Below the pieces are notes generated by a model, which saw only the letters and a list, made by a program, of their open reading frames with translations, did not search any database and was not told where the DNA came from. From the NCBI GenBank assembly GCA_017885385.1, contig JAFNGF010000170.1, positions 1 through 14,403 on the forward strand: a stretch of 14,403 nt of DNA, in the 5' to 3' direction. This DNA comes from Planctomycetota bacterium. Lineage in GTDB: Bacteria > Planctomycetota > Phycisphaerae > Sedimentisphaerales > Anaerobacaceae. Shown piece by piece: positions 7,660 to 13,740 of the stretch. Every line of letters starts with the position of its first letter. Position 1 is the stretch's first letter. The position numbers and the translations under genes were made by a program.

Positions 7660-7727
7660 GTAAAACAAAAGGATGTGTTTTGATCTCGAATAGGGATCAA
7701 CAGAAATCTAAGAAAATGGAGGATAAG

Positions 7728-8396
7728 ATGAAGAAGTTAATATTCATGGCAGTTTTGTCAATTTGTATGGTCGGAGCCGCACAGGCGGTCCCCACCACGT
7801 TTAATTTCAACAGTCTATCAGACGAAGGCGGTTCCGGGCCTATCAGTACGTATATGACTGGTGTTTACGGCTCCACAGTCACCGTATCGGACGCGACATC
7901 CGACAACGATAGCTGGAGTGGAAACACGACTATCGCTATTCGGACTAGCGCAAGCGTAGGCGGCGACTTTGAGATACTCTTCGGGGTCCAACCGATCTCC
8001 GGTTTGTTGGGCTTAGGCGGCACTGGTAGCACTGTCGGGTACGTCTATGACGCTACATCAGACGACGACTTCGCTATTAGGGCTTACGATAGCACTTACG
8101 GAAGTGTAGAGGATCCTATCGCGAGTGCGTTGGTCGCCAGCTGGAGCGTTGACTATGGTACGTGGTGGTTCTGGGACCTTGGTGATGATACCGTGGTTCG
8201 CCTTCCTGACCTTTCTTTCTCCAGAGCGGTCTCGCTTCTGGTAATCAGCGATAGCGGTGAAAGAGATGTCGGCATCGACAACCTTGAGGTAAACCCATAT
8301 GTTGCCGACGGTGCTATTCCTGCTCCTGGTGCCATTCTGCTCGGCGGGATTGGTGTAGGCCTTGTCGGCTGGTTACGCAGACGTAGGACACTCTAA
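7728..8396 (+). CDS. PEP-CTERM sorted protein, domain unassigned
   Basis: A 222-residue exported protein. I chose the ATG at 7728 because GGAGG lies five bases upstream and the protein then begins with a clean signal peptide (M-K-K-L-I-F..A-Q-A, cleaved before V-P-T-T). An upstream in-frame TTG at 7680 would add 16 charged residues with no ribosome site. The middle is Ser/Thr/Asp/Gly-rich and looks beta-stranded, with a W-W-F-W-D-L stretch and D-V-G-I-D-N-L-E-V before the tail, as in many PEP-CTERM beta-sandwich proteins. The sorting tail (197-222) is I-P-A-P-G-A-I-L-L-G, hydrophobic, then R-R-R-R-T-L. No catalytic motif was recognised. Probably a cell-surface or matrix structural protein, by inference. 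Confidence 0.85.
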   Translation: MKKLIFMAVLSICMVGAAQAVPTTFNFNSLSDEGGSGPISTYMTGVYGSTVTVSDATSDNDSWSGNTTIAIRTSASVGGDFEILFGVQPISGLLGLGGTGSTVGYVYDATSDDDFAIRAYDSTYGSVEDPIASALVASWSVDYGTWWFWDLGDDTVVRLPDLSFSRAVSLLVISDSGERDVGIDNLEVNPYVADGAIPAPGAILLGGIGVGLVGWLRRRRTL

Positions 8397-8425
8397 GGAG
8401 TGAGCAAGAAGTAACGTAAAGGCAA

Positions 8426-8457
8426 ACAGGGGCAGGGCTTTTCGCCCTGCCTCCTGT
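8426..8457 (+). terminator. Strong GC-rich hairpin after the 7728 gene
   Basis: ACAGG-GGCAGGGC (8426-8438) pairs with GCCCTGCC-CCTGT (8444-8457) with one bulged T and a TTTTC loop. No T tract follows, so it may terminate inefficiently or protect the transcript 3' end. Confidence 0.5.
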
Positions 8458-8471
8458 ACGCCTTCCGAAGA

Positions 8472-8504
8472 CTCGGCAGCCTGCGAAGACGCAGGACGCT
8501 GTAG
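8472..8504 (+). pseudogene. Relic of a PEP-CTERM gene 3' end
   Basis: These bases translate as L-G-S-L-R-R-R-R-T-L then TAG, the same ending as the neighbouring genes. At nucleotide level they are close to the end of the 8632 gene (shared CTGCGAAGACG and AGGAC blocks). No PEP motif, hydrophobic segment or ORF of useful length precedes it: the 75 bases upstream hold the hairpin at 8426-8457. A stem-loop follows it, as expected for a gene end. Best read as the remnant of a lost PEP-CTERM gene. Confidence 0.65.
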
Positions 8505-8520
8505 GAAATATGGAAAAGGT

Positions 8521-8568
8521 GACAAAGGGCAGGGATGAGGGATGGCTTCTTTCACCCTGCCCTTTGTC
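8521..8568 (+). terminator. Long stem-loop after the PEP-CTERM relic
   Basis: GACAAAGGGCAGGG (8521-8534) and its exact complement (8555-8568) form a perfect 14-bp stem with a 20-base loop. No T tract follows. It shares the GGGCAGGG core with the hairpin at 8426-8457. Confidence 0.55.
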
Positions 8569-8631
8569 TATACCTAAGACTTTGCGAAAGACAGAGTCAA
8601 TAGAAAAACCAACACACAAGAAGGACAAGAT

Positions 8632-9282
8632 ATGAACAAGAAAATAGTATTTAGTCTTACGATTTGTTTTTTGATGGCCGCACCAGCGTTTGCTGTGCCT
8701 ACAATTCAACTCTTAAACCACGGATATGGAACGACCGCTGGAGGAGAGTTTAATTTTAAGGTGGTTAGCGGTGGTCCTGTCGGAATCAATCCAACGGGTT
8801 CTACTTTCTATACGTTCTGTATCGAAACGACTGAGCATATAAGTTATGACGGTCGCTATGACGTTCAAATTAATACCGCTGCAGTGTATAATGATGGACT
8901 GCCGGGTTACCCTTCTAATCCTCTTGATGCTCGAACAGCCTATCTTTTCACTAAGTACGTAAGCGGTGGTTTAGGTGCTCGGACCAATCAATTAGCCGAT
9001 GACCTTCAAAAGGCAGTTTGGTACATCGAGAATCAATCACCCGGTTATGGCGTTAATAACTACCTTGTAACACAAGGTAATACAGCAGTTGCAAGCGGCG
9101 AATGGTCTGGTCTGGGTGATGTTCGGGTATTGAATCTGTGGGCTCAAGGACATGCAGGAGACTATGCTTATCGAGCTCAAGACCAACTGGTGATTGTTCC
9201 TATTCCTGCTCCCGGCGCTATCCTGTTGGGCGGGATTGGTATAGGCCTTGTCGGCTGGCTGCGAAGACGAAGGACCTTGTAG
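8632..9282 (+). CDS. PEP-CTERM sorted protein with candidate Cys-Gln thioester domain
   Basis: A 216-residue exported protein. AAGAAGGA precedes the ATG by a normal spacing. The signal peptide is residues 1-21 (M-N-K-K-I-V..A-F-A, cleaved before V-P-T). The middle has the layout I associate with thioester (TED/TQXA-like) domains: F-Y-T-F-C-I-E-T (59-66, Cys63), R-T-A-Y-L-F-T-K-Y (101-109) and L-Q-K-A-V-W-Y-I-E (125-133, Gln126). In those families the Cys and Gln side chains form an internal thioester that can attach covalently to a target. The sorting tail at 191-216 is I-P-A-P-G-A-I-L-L-G, hydrophobic, then R-R-R-R-T-L. PEP-CTERM status is secure; the thioester is a motif-level inference. 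Confidence 0.85.
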   Translation: MNKKIVFSLTICFLMAAPAFAVPTIQLLNHGYGTTAGGEFNFKVVSGGPVGINPTGSTFYTFCIETTEHISYDGRYDVQINTAAVYNDGLPGYPSNPLDARTAYLFTKYVSGGLGARTNQLADDLQKAVWYIENQSPGYGVNNYLVTQGNTAVASGEWSGLGDVRVLNLWAQGHAGDYAYRAQDQLVIVPIPAPGAILLGGIGIGLVGWLRRRRTL

Positions 9283-9295
9283 TTCGTGGCTCGTC

Positions 9296-9319
9296 CCCTC
9301 GACTTTGCTCGGGGCAGGC
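9296..9319 (-). repeat. Dispersed repeat A, right copy 1
   Basis: Inverted counterpart of 6525-6548 (22 of 24 bases identical). It begins 13 bases after the stop of the 8632 gene. Confidence 0.7.
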
Positions 9320-9349
9320 GCGCGTGACTCGTGTCTCGAAGCGATAATT

Positions 9350-9406
9350 CGTCCCCTCGACTTGGGACCCCGCTTTGTGGGAACCTTCGCTCGGGGCAGG
9401 CGTGCG
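9350..9406 (-). repeat. Dispersed repeat A, right copy 2, split by a short insertion
   Basis: CGTCCCCTCGACTT (9350-9363) and TCGCTCGGGGCAGGCG (9387-9402) match the two halves of copy 1 but are separated by about 23 extra bases (9364-9386, beginning GGGACCCCGC). It looks like a repeat unit interrupted by a smaller element. Confidence 0.55.
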
Positions 9407-9435
9407 TTGGGAAAGTAGAAGAAACGAGTGAAAAA

Positions 9436-9471
9436 GGGCTTGCCGGGTATTCCGGCAGGCCTATTTGTTTT
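9436..9471 (+). terminator. Rho-independent terminator of the PEP-CTERM cluster
   Basis: GGGCTTGCCGG (9436-9446) pairs with CCGGCAGGCCT (9452-9462), allowing two G-T pairs, with a five-base loop. The T-rich ATTTGTTTT follows and an A-rich stretch (AAAAA) precedes. It probably ends the transcript of the 8632 gene, about 150 bases after its stop. Confidence 0.65.
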
Positions 9472-9501
9472 GATGTGGCGTGTTCCTCGTATATTGTATT
9501 G

Positions 9502-9522
9502 CGTATGTCGTATGTCGTATTG
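9502..9522 (-). repeat. Dispersed repeat B, right copy
   Basis: Perfect 21-base inverted copy of 6674-6694, built of tandem CGTATGT units. Confidence 0.75.
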
Positions 9523-9654
9523 TGTGGAGGCCAAGGCCCGCCCTCGTCGGCTTATTACGTCGTCTTTAACCATATAAAAGCCCTCGGTTCACAACGTGTT
9601 TTGTCCTGAATGCGTTTTCAGGTTGGGAACGCCACTTTTTGCCCTAAAATTTAT
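9523..9654. other. Intergenic stretch with no gene seen
   Basis: Follows the repeat cluster. I see no convincing ORF or RNA gene. The DNA turns AT-rich from about 9647, with an A8 run at 9671-9678 that would be a T8 run for minus-strand transcripts. Confidence 0.4.
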
Positions 9655-9855
9655 TTATTTGTCACAAAATAAAAAAAACTTATACGTGCGCCGAATCCGC
9701 ATGGCTTCGCCTCGCAAGGCGCTAGATCCTAGGCAGGACCCATAAAATGCCGCCAATTGTCTCACAGAATGCCTCAAGTTTTGCGCCACAGGCCCGCTGG
9801 CGGATTTTCTCGGCCATCCTTGCGGGGGGGCCCCGGCCTTCACAGCAATTTTCAT
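9655..9855 (-). CDS. Small hypothetical ORF behind the integrase tail
   Basis: A 66-residue ORF whose ATG lies three bases after the stop of the minus-strand integrase-like tail, so it could be cotranscribed with it. It contains the basic stretch R-G-E-A-M-R-I-R-R-T-Y-K near the end and no recognised domain. On the minus strand, CGCCT-TGCG-AGGCG (9721-9708) lies inside it and a T8 run (9678-9671) near its end, so transcripts might stop there. It could easily be spurious. Confidence 0.22.
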   Translation of the reverse strand: MKIAVKAGAPPQGWPRKSASGPVAQNLRHSVRQLAAFYGSCLGSSALRGEAMRIRRTYKFFLFCDK

Positions 9856-9858
9856 GCG

Positions 9859-10037
9859 TTATGCCCCTTGAACCAATGCTCTAATCGCTGCCCTGATATG
9901 CTCCGGCAGCTTCGGCCAGGCCGAAATAATCTCTTGCAATTCGGGGTATTTTTGCAGTAAAATGGCCAAGCTGGTGGCCAAGACAGGATTTTCGGTTTTT
10001 GTAAGTCTTTTATCTGCTGGACTTATGGAATCAAAGC
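9859..10037 (-). pseudogene. C-terminal tail of a tyrosine integrase, cut off from its catalytic domain
   Basis: The minus-strand frame reads through the antisense of the tRNA fragment (V-G-I-G-P-T-T-Y-G-L-K-G-R-C) and continues as L-L-Q-K-Y-P-E-L-Q-E-I-I, then S-A-W-P-K-L-P-E-H-I-R-A-A-I-R-A-L-V to a TAA. The W-P-x-L-P-E-x-I-x-x-x-I pattern is one I associate with the extreme C-terminus of planctomycete tyrosine integrases, which often carry a tRNA-antisense segment just before it. No catalytic R-H-R-Y region lies upstream, where the plus-strand propeller gene begins. So this is a fragment left by integration or decay. The family call is from memory. Confidence 0.45.
10002..10025. repeat. 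Inverted repeat beside the tRNA fragment
   Basis: TAAGTC (10002-10007) and GACTTA (10020-10025) are exact inverted copies 12 bases apart, next to the presumed attachment core. It could be an integrase binding site or chance. Confidence 0.3.
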
Positions 10038-10085
10038 AACGGCCTTTTAAGCCGTAGGTCGTGGGTCCGATTCCCACCACTCTCA
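10038..10085 (+). tRNA. tRNA-Lys(UUU) 3' fragment, probable attachment-site core
   Basis: The anticodon stem ACGGC/GCCGT encloses loop CTTTTAA (anticodon TTT at 10046-10048). The variable loop is AGGTC, the T-arm is GTGGG-TCCGATT-CCCAC (10061-10077), and a 3' acceptor strand CACTCTC plus A ends at 10085. The matching 5' acceptor strand (GAGAGTG) and a normal D-arm are missing upstream, so no complete cloverleaf forms. CCA is not encoded. A 3' half tRNA joined to an integrase tail is the usual look of one end of an element integrated into a tRNA gene. Confidence 0.6.
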
Positions 10086-10128
10086 CTACTACACTCGTCT
10101 CGGCGAAGTGCCAAGCTGTAGCCGGAAA

Positions 10129-10150
10129 CGCTTCGCCGGAGCGGGAAGCG
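10129..10150 (+). repeat. GC-rich hairpin upstream of the propeller gene
   Basis: CGCTTC-G-CCG, loop GAG, CGG-GAAGCG forms a 9-bp stem with one bulge, 29 bases before the ATG at 10179. It may be a leader hairpin or a REP-like unit. Confidence 0.35.
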
Positions 10151-10178
10151 CCGAGCCGCAGCCGGATAGGATTGCCAG

Positions 10179-13100
10179 ATGAACAAATGCGTTGTTGCAT
10201 GCTTTTTTTATCTGTGGACTTTTCTTATTTACGGTTCGGGTAAAGCGGAGGACTGGCCCACCTTCGGCCACGACAATCGCAGAAGTGGCGTGACCCGCGA
10301 GCAGCTGGAACTGCCGCTTACAGAATGTTGGATATTCAAGTCATTGCATAAACCAAAGCCTGCGTGGCCCGAGCCGGCAAAACAGGATTTCTGGCACCAT
10401 CACTACAACCTCAGGGCAACGGTAACATACGACCGCGCATTCCACATCGTTGGGGCGGGCGATGCCGTATACTTCGGCTCATCCGCGGATGACAAAGTCT
10501 ATGCACTGGATGCGATGACCGGGCAGCAGCGCTGGACATTCTTCACAGAAGGACCTGTAAGGCTGGCCCCTACTATCTCCGGCAGCCGCTTGTACGTCGG
10601 CTCCGACGACGGGTGTGTGTACTGTCTGTCTGCGGATAAAGGCTTGCTGATATGGAGATATAAAGCCGCCGATCAGGACCGGATGGTTCCAGGAAATGGG
10701 CGAATTATATCGCTGTGCCCGGTGCGAACCGGCCTGGTTGTGGACGGCGCGCAGCTATATTTCGCGGCGGGACTGTTTCCCGATGAAGCAGCGTTCTTGT
10801 TGGCACTGGATGTTGACGATGGATCGGTAATGTGGAAGCAGAAGATAAGCGTTTCGCCGCAGGGTTACATACTTGCCTCGGATGAACGTTTGTACGTCCC
10901 CACAGGGCAAGCAAGCCCGGCAATGTTTGCTCGCGCAGGCGGGGCATTTCTGGCAGAGCTGCCCAGCGCCGGCGGGGCATACACCTTGCTAACGGAAGAC
11001 GTGCTGGTGAGCGGGCCCGGCAGAGGCCCAAAAGAAATTAGTGCCAGCGATGTAAAAACCAAAGACAGAATTGCGACCTTTGGCGGCTTAAGGATGATAG
11101 TGAATGGGCCGATAGCATACATGCAATCCGAAAGTGAGCTTTCGGCATTCAATCGCAGCCGGTATCTCGAGCTTTCACGGCAAAAGAATAATCTCAGCAC
11201 CCAGTATAAAAAGATCGATGAGGAGCTTAAAAAGCTAAGTGCAGATACGCCGCAGGCAGAGCAATTATGCAAAGAGCTGCCCGACATCGCGGCAAGACTT
11301 CAGGAGCTGTCAAAACAGTTGAAGGACTGTTACTTGTGGATGGTTGTGTGTGAATGTCCCTATTCGATGATTATGTCAGGCGATACTCTGTTTGTGGGAG
11401 GGGACAATAAGGTGGCTGCATACAGCGCCACCGACGGCAAAGAAATCTGGAGTGCACCGGTTGCAGGCAAGGCGTTTGGCTTGAGCGTGATAAACGGCGG
11501 CCTGTACGTCAGCACCGACACGGGCCAAATACATTGCTTCAGAAACAAGGTAGATGGCACCGCGCAAGTAATAGCAACAAAGCCGACTGCTGATCCTTAT
11601 CCACCTGACGATTTGACGCAGCTTTACGCGGAAGCGGCTAAGAATATAGTGGAGAAAACCCAAATCCGAAAGGGATATTGCCTCATCCTGAATTGCGACG
11701 ACGGGCGATTGGCGTACGAGCTTGCCCGGCTGACCAATCTGAAAATCATCGCTGTTGAGGACGATGCCAGTAAGGTTTCTTTCGCCCGAAGGGCTATCGA
11801 CAACGCGGGGCTGTACGGCAGAGTTGTTGTTCATCACGGATGCGGCGCAAAATTGCCCTATACAAAATATTTTGCCAATCTGATAGTCTACCAGATTTCG
11901 CTACGCACGGGCGACATTCCTGCCTCAGCACAGCAGGTTTTTGAGCTGTTAAGACCTTACGGCGGGGTAATTGCCCTGCCCATCCCGGCGGGTCAGTACG
12001 ACCAAGAAAGCTTAGAGAATTGGGGCGGAAATTCTTTTGCGGGCTGGAAAGTGCACAAGGGCGACAAAATAGTCTTGGCATGGGCGGCACGAGGAAAACT
12101 CAAAGGCGCCGGCGAGTGGACCCACACATACGCCGAGCCTGGCAATACCGGTTGCAGCGGCGACGAACTAGTCAAGGGCAAGGTATCCCTCCAATGGTTT
12201 GGCGAGCCAGGGCCGAGGCAGATGATCGACCGTCATCACCGCAACGTGCCTCCGCTATTCAAAGACGGCCGGCTTTTTGTTCCGGGCGACTGCATCGTCT
12301 TTGCCGTGGATGCCTATAATGGAACGAGCCTGTGGGATGTCCGAATTCCGAACTCCAGAAGGCTGGGCGTGTTTCTGGACTGCGGCAGCATGGTTGTGGA
12401 CGAGCAATTTCTCTACGTTGCGGCAGAGGACAAATGCCACCGCTTCGATGTCCAGACCGGTCAGCGGCATCTTACTTTCACCATGCCTCAGCTCATTGAG
12501 GACGGGCTGCGCGATTGGGGCTACATCGCCTATAGCGGCAATCTGCTCCTGGGAAGCGGACGCAAAAAGGGAGCATCCTATACCGAAACCAGTTATCAGG
12601 CCGACAATGCGTTGTGGCACAGAAATATGAAGCTTGTACTGAGCGACTACCTGTTCGCGGTGGAAAAAGACGGTGGCACGCCGCTCTGGAAATATAAAGA
12701 TGGTCTGATTCTGAATACGACCATAGCTGTTGGCGGCGGACGGATGTACTTTGTCCAAACTCATAGCCCGAAGGCGCTGGCCGACACGCTCGGGCGTATG
12801 CCGGCTAAGGAGCTTCTCGACGGCGGTGAGCAGTATCTGGTCGCTCTGGATGCCCAAACCGGGCAGGTCTTATACAAGAAAAAGATCGATGTCAGTAATT
12901 TTGAGGAGCCGGTCTATCTGAATTATGCCGAGGACACACTTCTTTTGAGCGGGTCAAAGCTCGATGGTCAGGTCGTTCGCTACTACTACTATGCTTTTGA
13001 CGCCAGGTCAGGCCAGGCTTGTTGGAGCACCGACCACGATAGCGGCCTGCCGACCGATGGCGCCCATGGTGAATACAACCGTCTCCCGACGATCATTGGT

Positions 13101-13415
13101 GATACTGTATTTGCCTGGCCTTACGCCTATAACCTCAGAACCGGTGCGAGGATTCCGGACTGGAAATTTGACCGCCGAGGGCACGGCTGCGGTGGCGTAT
13201 CCGCCTCGGCCCAGTGCTTGTTCTGGCGTGGCGGCAACCCCTGGATGTATAACTTGGGGCCGAACGGCGGCCCGACCCGCCTTAACAACGTCACTAGGCC
13301 GGGCTGCTGGATCAATATCATTCCTGCAGGCGGCCTCGTCCTTATTCCCGAAGCCAGCTCGGGCTGCACTTGCGGTTTTGCCCTGCAGACTTCCATAGCA
13401 TACGTCCCCGAATAA
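10179..13415 (+). CDS. Exported PQQ-like beta-propeller protein with embedded methyltransferase-like domain
   Basis: A 1078-residue secreted or periplasmic protein; GGATAGG precedes the ATG. The signal peptide is residues 1-23 and the mature protein starts near A-E-D-W-P-T-F-G-H-D-N. PQQ/BamB-like blade repeats are clear, for example V-Y-A-L-D-A-M-T-G-Q-Q-R-W (107-119), L-A-L-D-V-D-D-G-S-V-M-W (208-219), A-A-Y-S-A-T-D-G-K-E-I-W (413-424), F-A-V-D-A-Y-N-G-T-S-L-W (708-719) and V-A-L-D-A-Q-T-G-Q-V-L-Y (888-899). A charged coiled coil fills 326-384. Residues about 478-605 look like a class I methyltransferase: C-L-I-L-N-C-D-D-G-R (501-510), I-I-A-V-E-D-D-A (523-530), a strand at 566-572 and L-L-R-P-Y-G-G-V (590-597), but with an atypical glycine loop. 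The C-terminus has G-C-W-I-N-I-I-P-A-G-G and S-S-G-C-T-C-G-F. Quinone-enzyme activity is not implied. Confidence 0.85.
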   Translation: MNKCVVACFFYLWTFLIYGSGKAEDWPTFGHDNRRSGVTREQLELPLTECWIFKSLHKPKPAWPEPAKQDFWHHHYNLRATVTYDRAFHIVGAGDAVYFGSSADDKVYALDAMTGQQRWTFFTEGPVRLAPTISGSRLYVGSDDGCVYCLSADKGLLIWRYKAADQDRMVPGNGRIISLCPVRTGLVVDGAQLYFAAGLFPDEAAFLLALDVDDGSVMWKQKISVSPQGYILASDERLYVPTGQASPAMFARAGGAFLAELPSAGGAYTLLTEDVLVSGPGRGPKEISASDVKTKDRIATFGGLRMIVNGPIAYMQSESELSAFNRSRYLELSRQKNNLSTQYKKIDEELKKLSADTPQAEQLCKELPDIAARLQELSKQLKDCYLWMVVCECPYSMIMSGDTLFVGGDNKVAAYSATDGKEIWSAPVAGKAFGLSVINGGLYVSTDTGQIHCFRNKVDGTAQVIATKPTADPYPPDDLTQLYAEAAKNIVEKTQIRKGYCLILNCDDGRLAYELARLTNLKIIAVEDDASKVSFARRAIDNAGLYGRVVVHHGCGAKLPYTKYFANLIVYQISLRTGDIPASAQQVFELLRPYGGVIALPIPAGQYDQESLENWGGNSFAGWKVHKGDKIVLAWAARGKLKGAGEWTHTYAEPGNTGCSGDELVKGKVSLQWFGEPGPRQMIDRHHRNVPPLFKDGRLFVPGDCIVFAVDAYNGTSLWDVRIPNSRRLGVFLDCGSMVVDEQFLYVAAEDKCHRFDVQTGQRHLTFTMPQLIEDGLRDWGYIAYSGNLLLGSGRKKGASYTETSYQADNALWHRNMKLVLSDYLFAVEKDGGTPLWKYKDGLILNTTIAVGGGRMYFVQTHSPKALADTLGRMPAKELLDGGEQYLVALDAQTGQVLYKKKIDVSNFEEPVYLNYAEDTLLLSGSKLDGQVVRYYYYAFDARSGQACWSTDHDSGLPTDGAHGEYNRLPTIIGDTVFAWPYAYNLRTGARIPDWKFDRRGHGCGGVSASAQCLFWRGGNPWMYNLGPNGGPTRLNNVTRPGCWINIIPAGGLVLIPEASSGCTCGFALQTSIAYVPE

Positions 13416-13420
13416 GTGTT

Positions 13421-13535
13421 TTTACCGCCGAGTGCGCAGAGGACGCTGAGGATTTCAATCTGCCACACGGATGGCGGATAAATCTCGATTTTTGCTCTGC
13501 GCTCTCAGCACTCTCTGTGGTGAGTTCTGCGGAAG
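13421..13535. repeat. Degenerate 9-10 base periodic inverted repeat
   Basis: Left arm at about 13425-13453 (CGCAGAGGA, CGCTGAGGA units) and right arm at 13494-13520 (CTCTGCG, CTCTCAG, CACTCTCTG units) are imperfect inverted copies. This is the purine-rich CAGAG-type intergenic repeat known from many environmental genomes; short ORFs over it on both strands are artefacts. Confidence 0.6.
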
Positions 13536-13740
13536 TTAGTAGGCCAATCATAGACCCGTAGCCCGCCTACAATTATGGAGATAGCTAAAAATTATGAACT
13601 TTTACTAAAAAATACCGTAGACACGGTCTAAATAGTCTATTCAAATATTCGTAATGCCGGAATAACAGGTGTAGTCATCGCAGTCCGGACGGGCACAAAC
13701 AGTAAGCGCCGGCTGCTGGCGCAAAAGAAAGGCGATAGGT
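13536..13740. other. Intergenic stretch upstream of the acidic ORF
   Basis: No gene seen. GCGCC (13706-13710) and GGCGC (13718-13722) form a short hairpin just before the ribosome-binding site GAAAGG (13727-13732). An AT-rich part at about 13572-13650 could hold a promoter, but I see no clear pair of boxes. Confidence 0.4.

Noticed and set aside
9037..9573. Minus-strand 178-codon ORF over the thioester gene end and repeats
   Set aside because: Its translation comes from dispersed repeats (Y-D-I-R-H-T-type) and the antisense of a real gene.
10013..10085. Complete functional tRNA-Lys
   Set aside because: The bases upstream do not pair with the 3' acceptor strand CACTCTC and no normal D-arm is present, so only the 3' part of the gene is supported.
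12255..12857. Minus-strand 200-codon ORF inside the propeller gene
   Set aside because: Antisense shadow of clear propeller coding sequence.
10179..13415. True PQQ-dependent alcohol dehydrogenase
   Set aside because: The blades are of the BamB/PQQ-like type. I see no quinone- or calcium-site signatures and no cytochrome C-x-x-C-H, so only the fold is claimed.
13342..13561. Short ORFs on both strands over the 13421-13535 repeat
   Set aside because: They read the periodic CAGAG-type repeat (A-E-C-A-E-D-A-E-D, T-E-S-A-E-S-A-E), a known source of false proteins.
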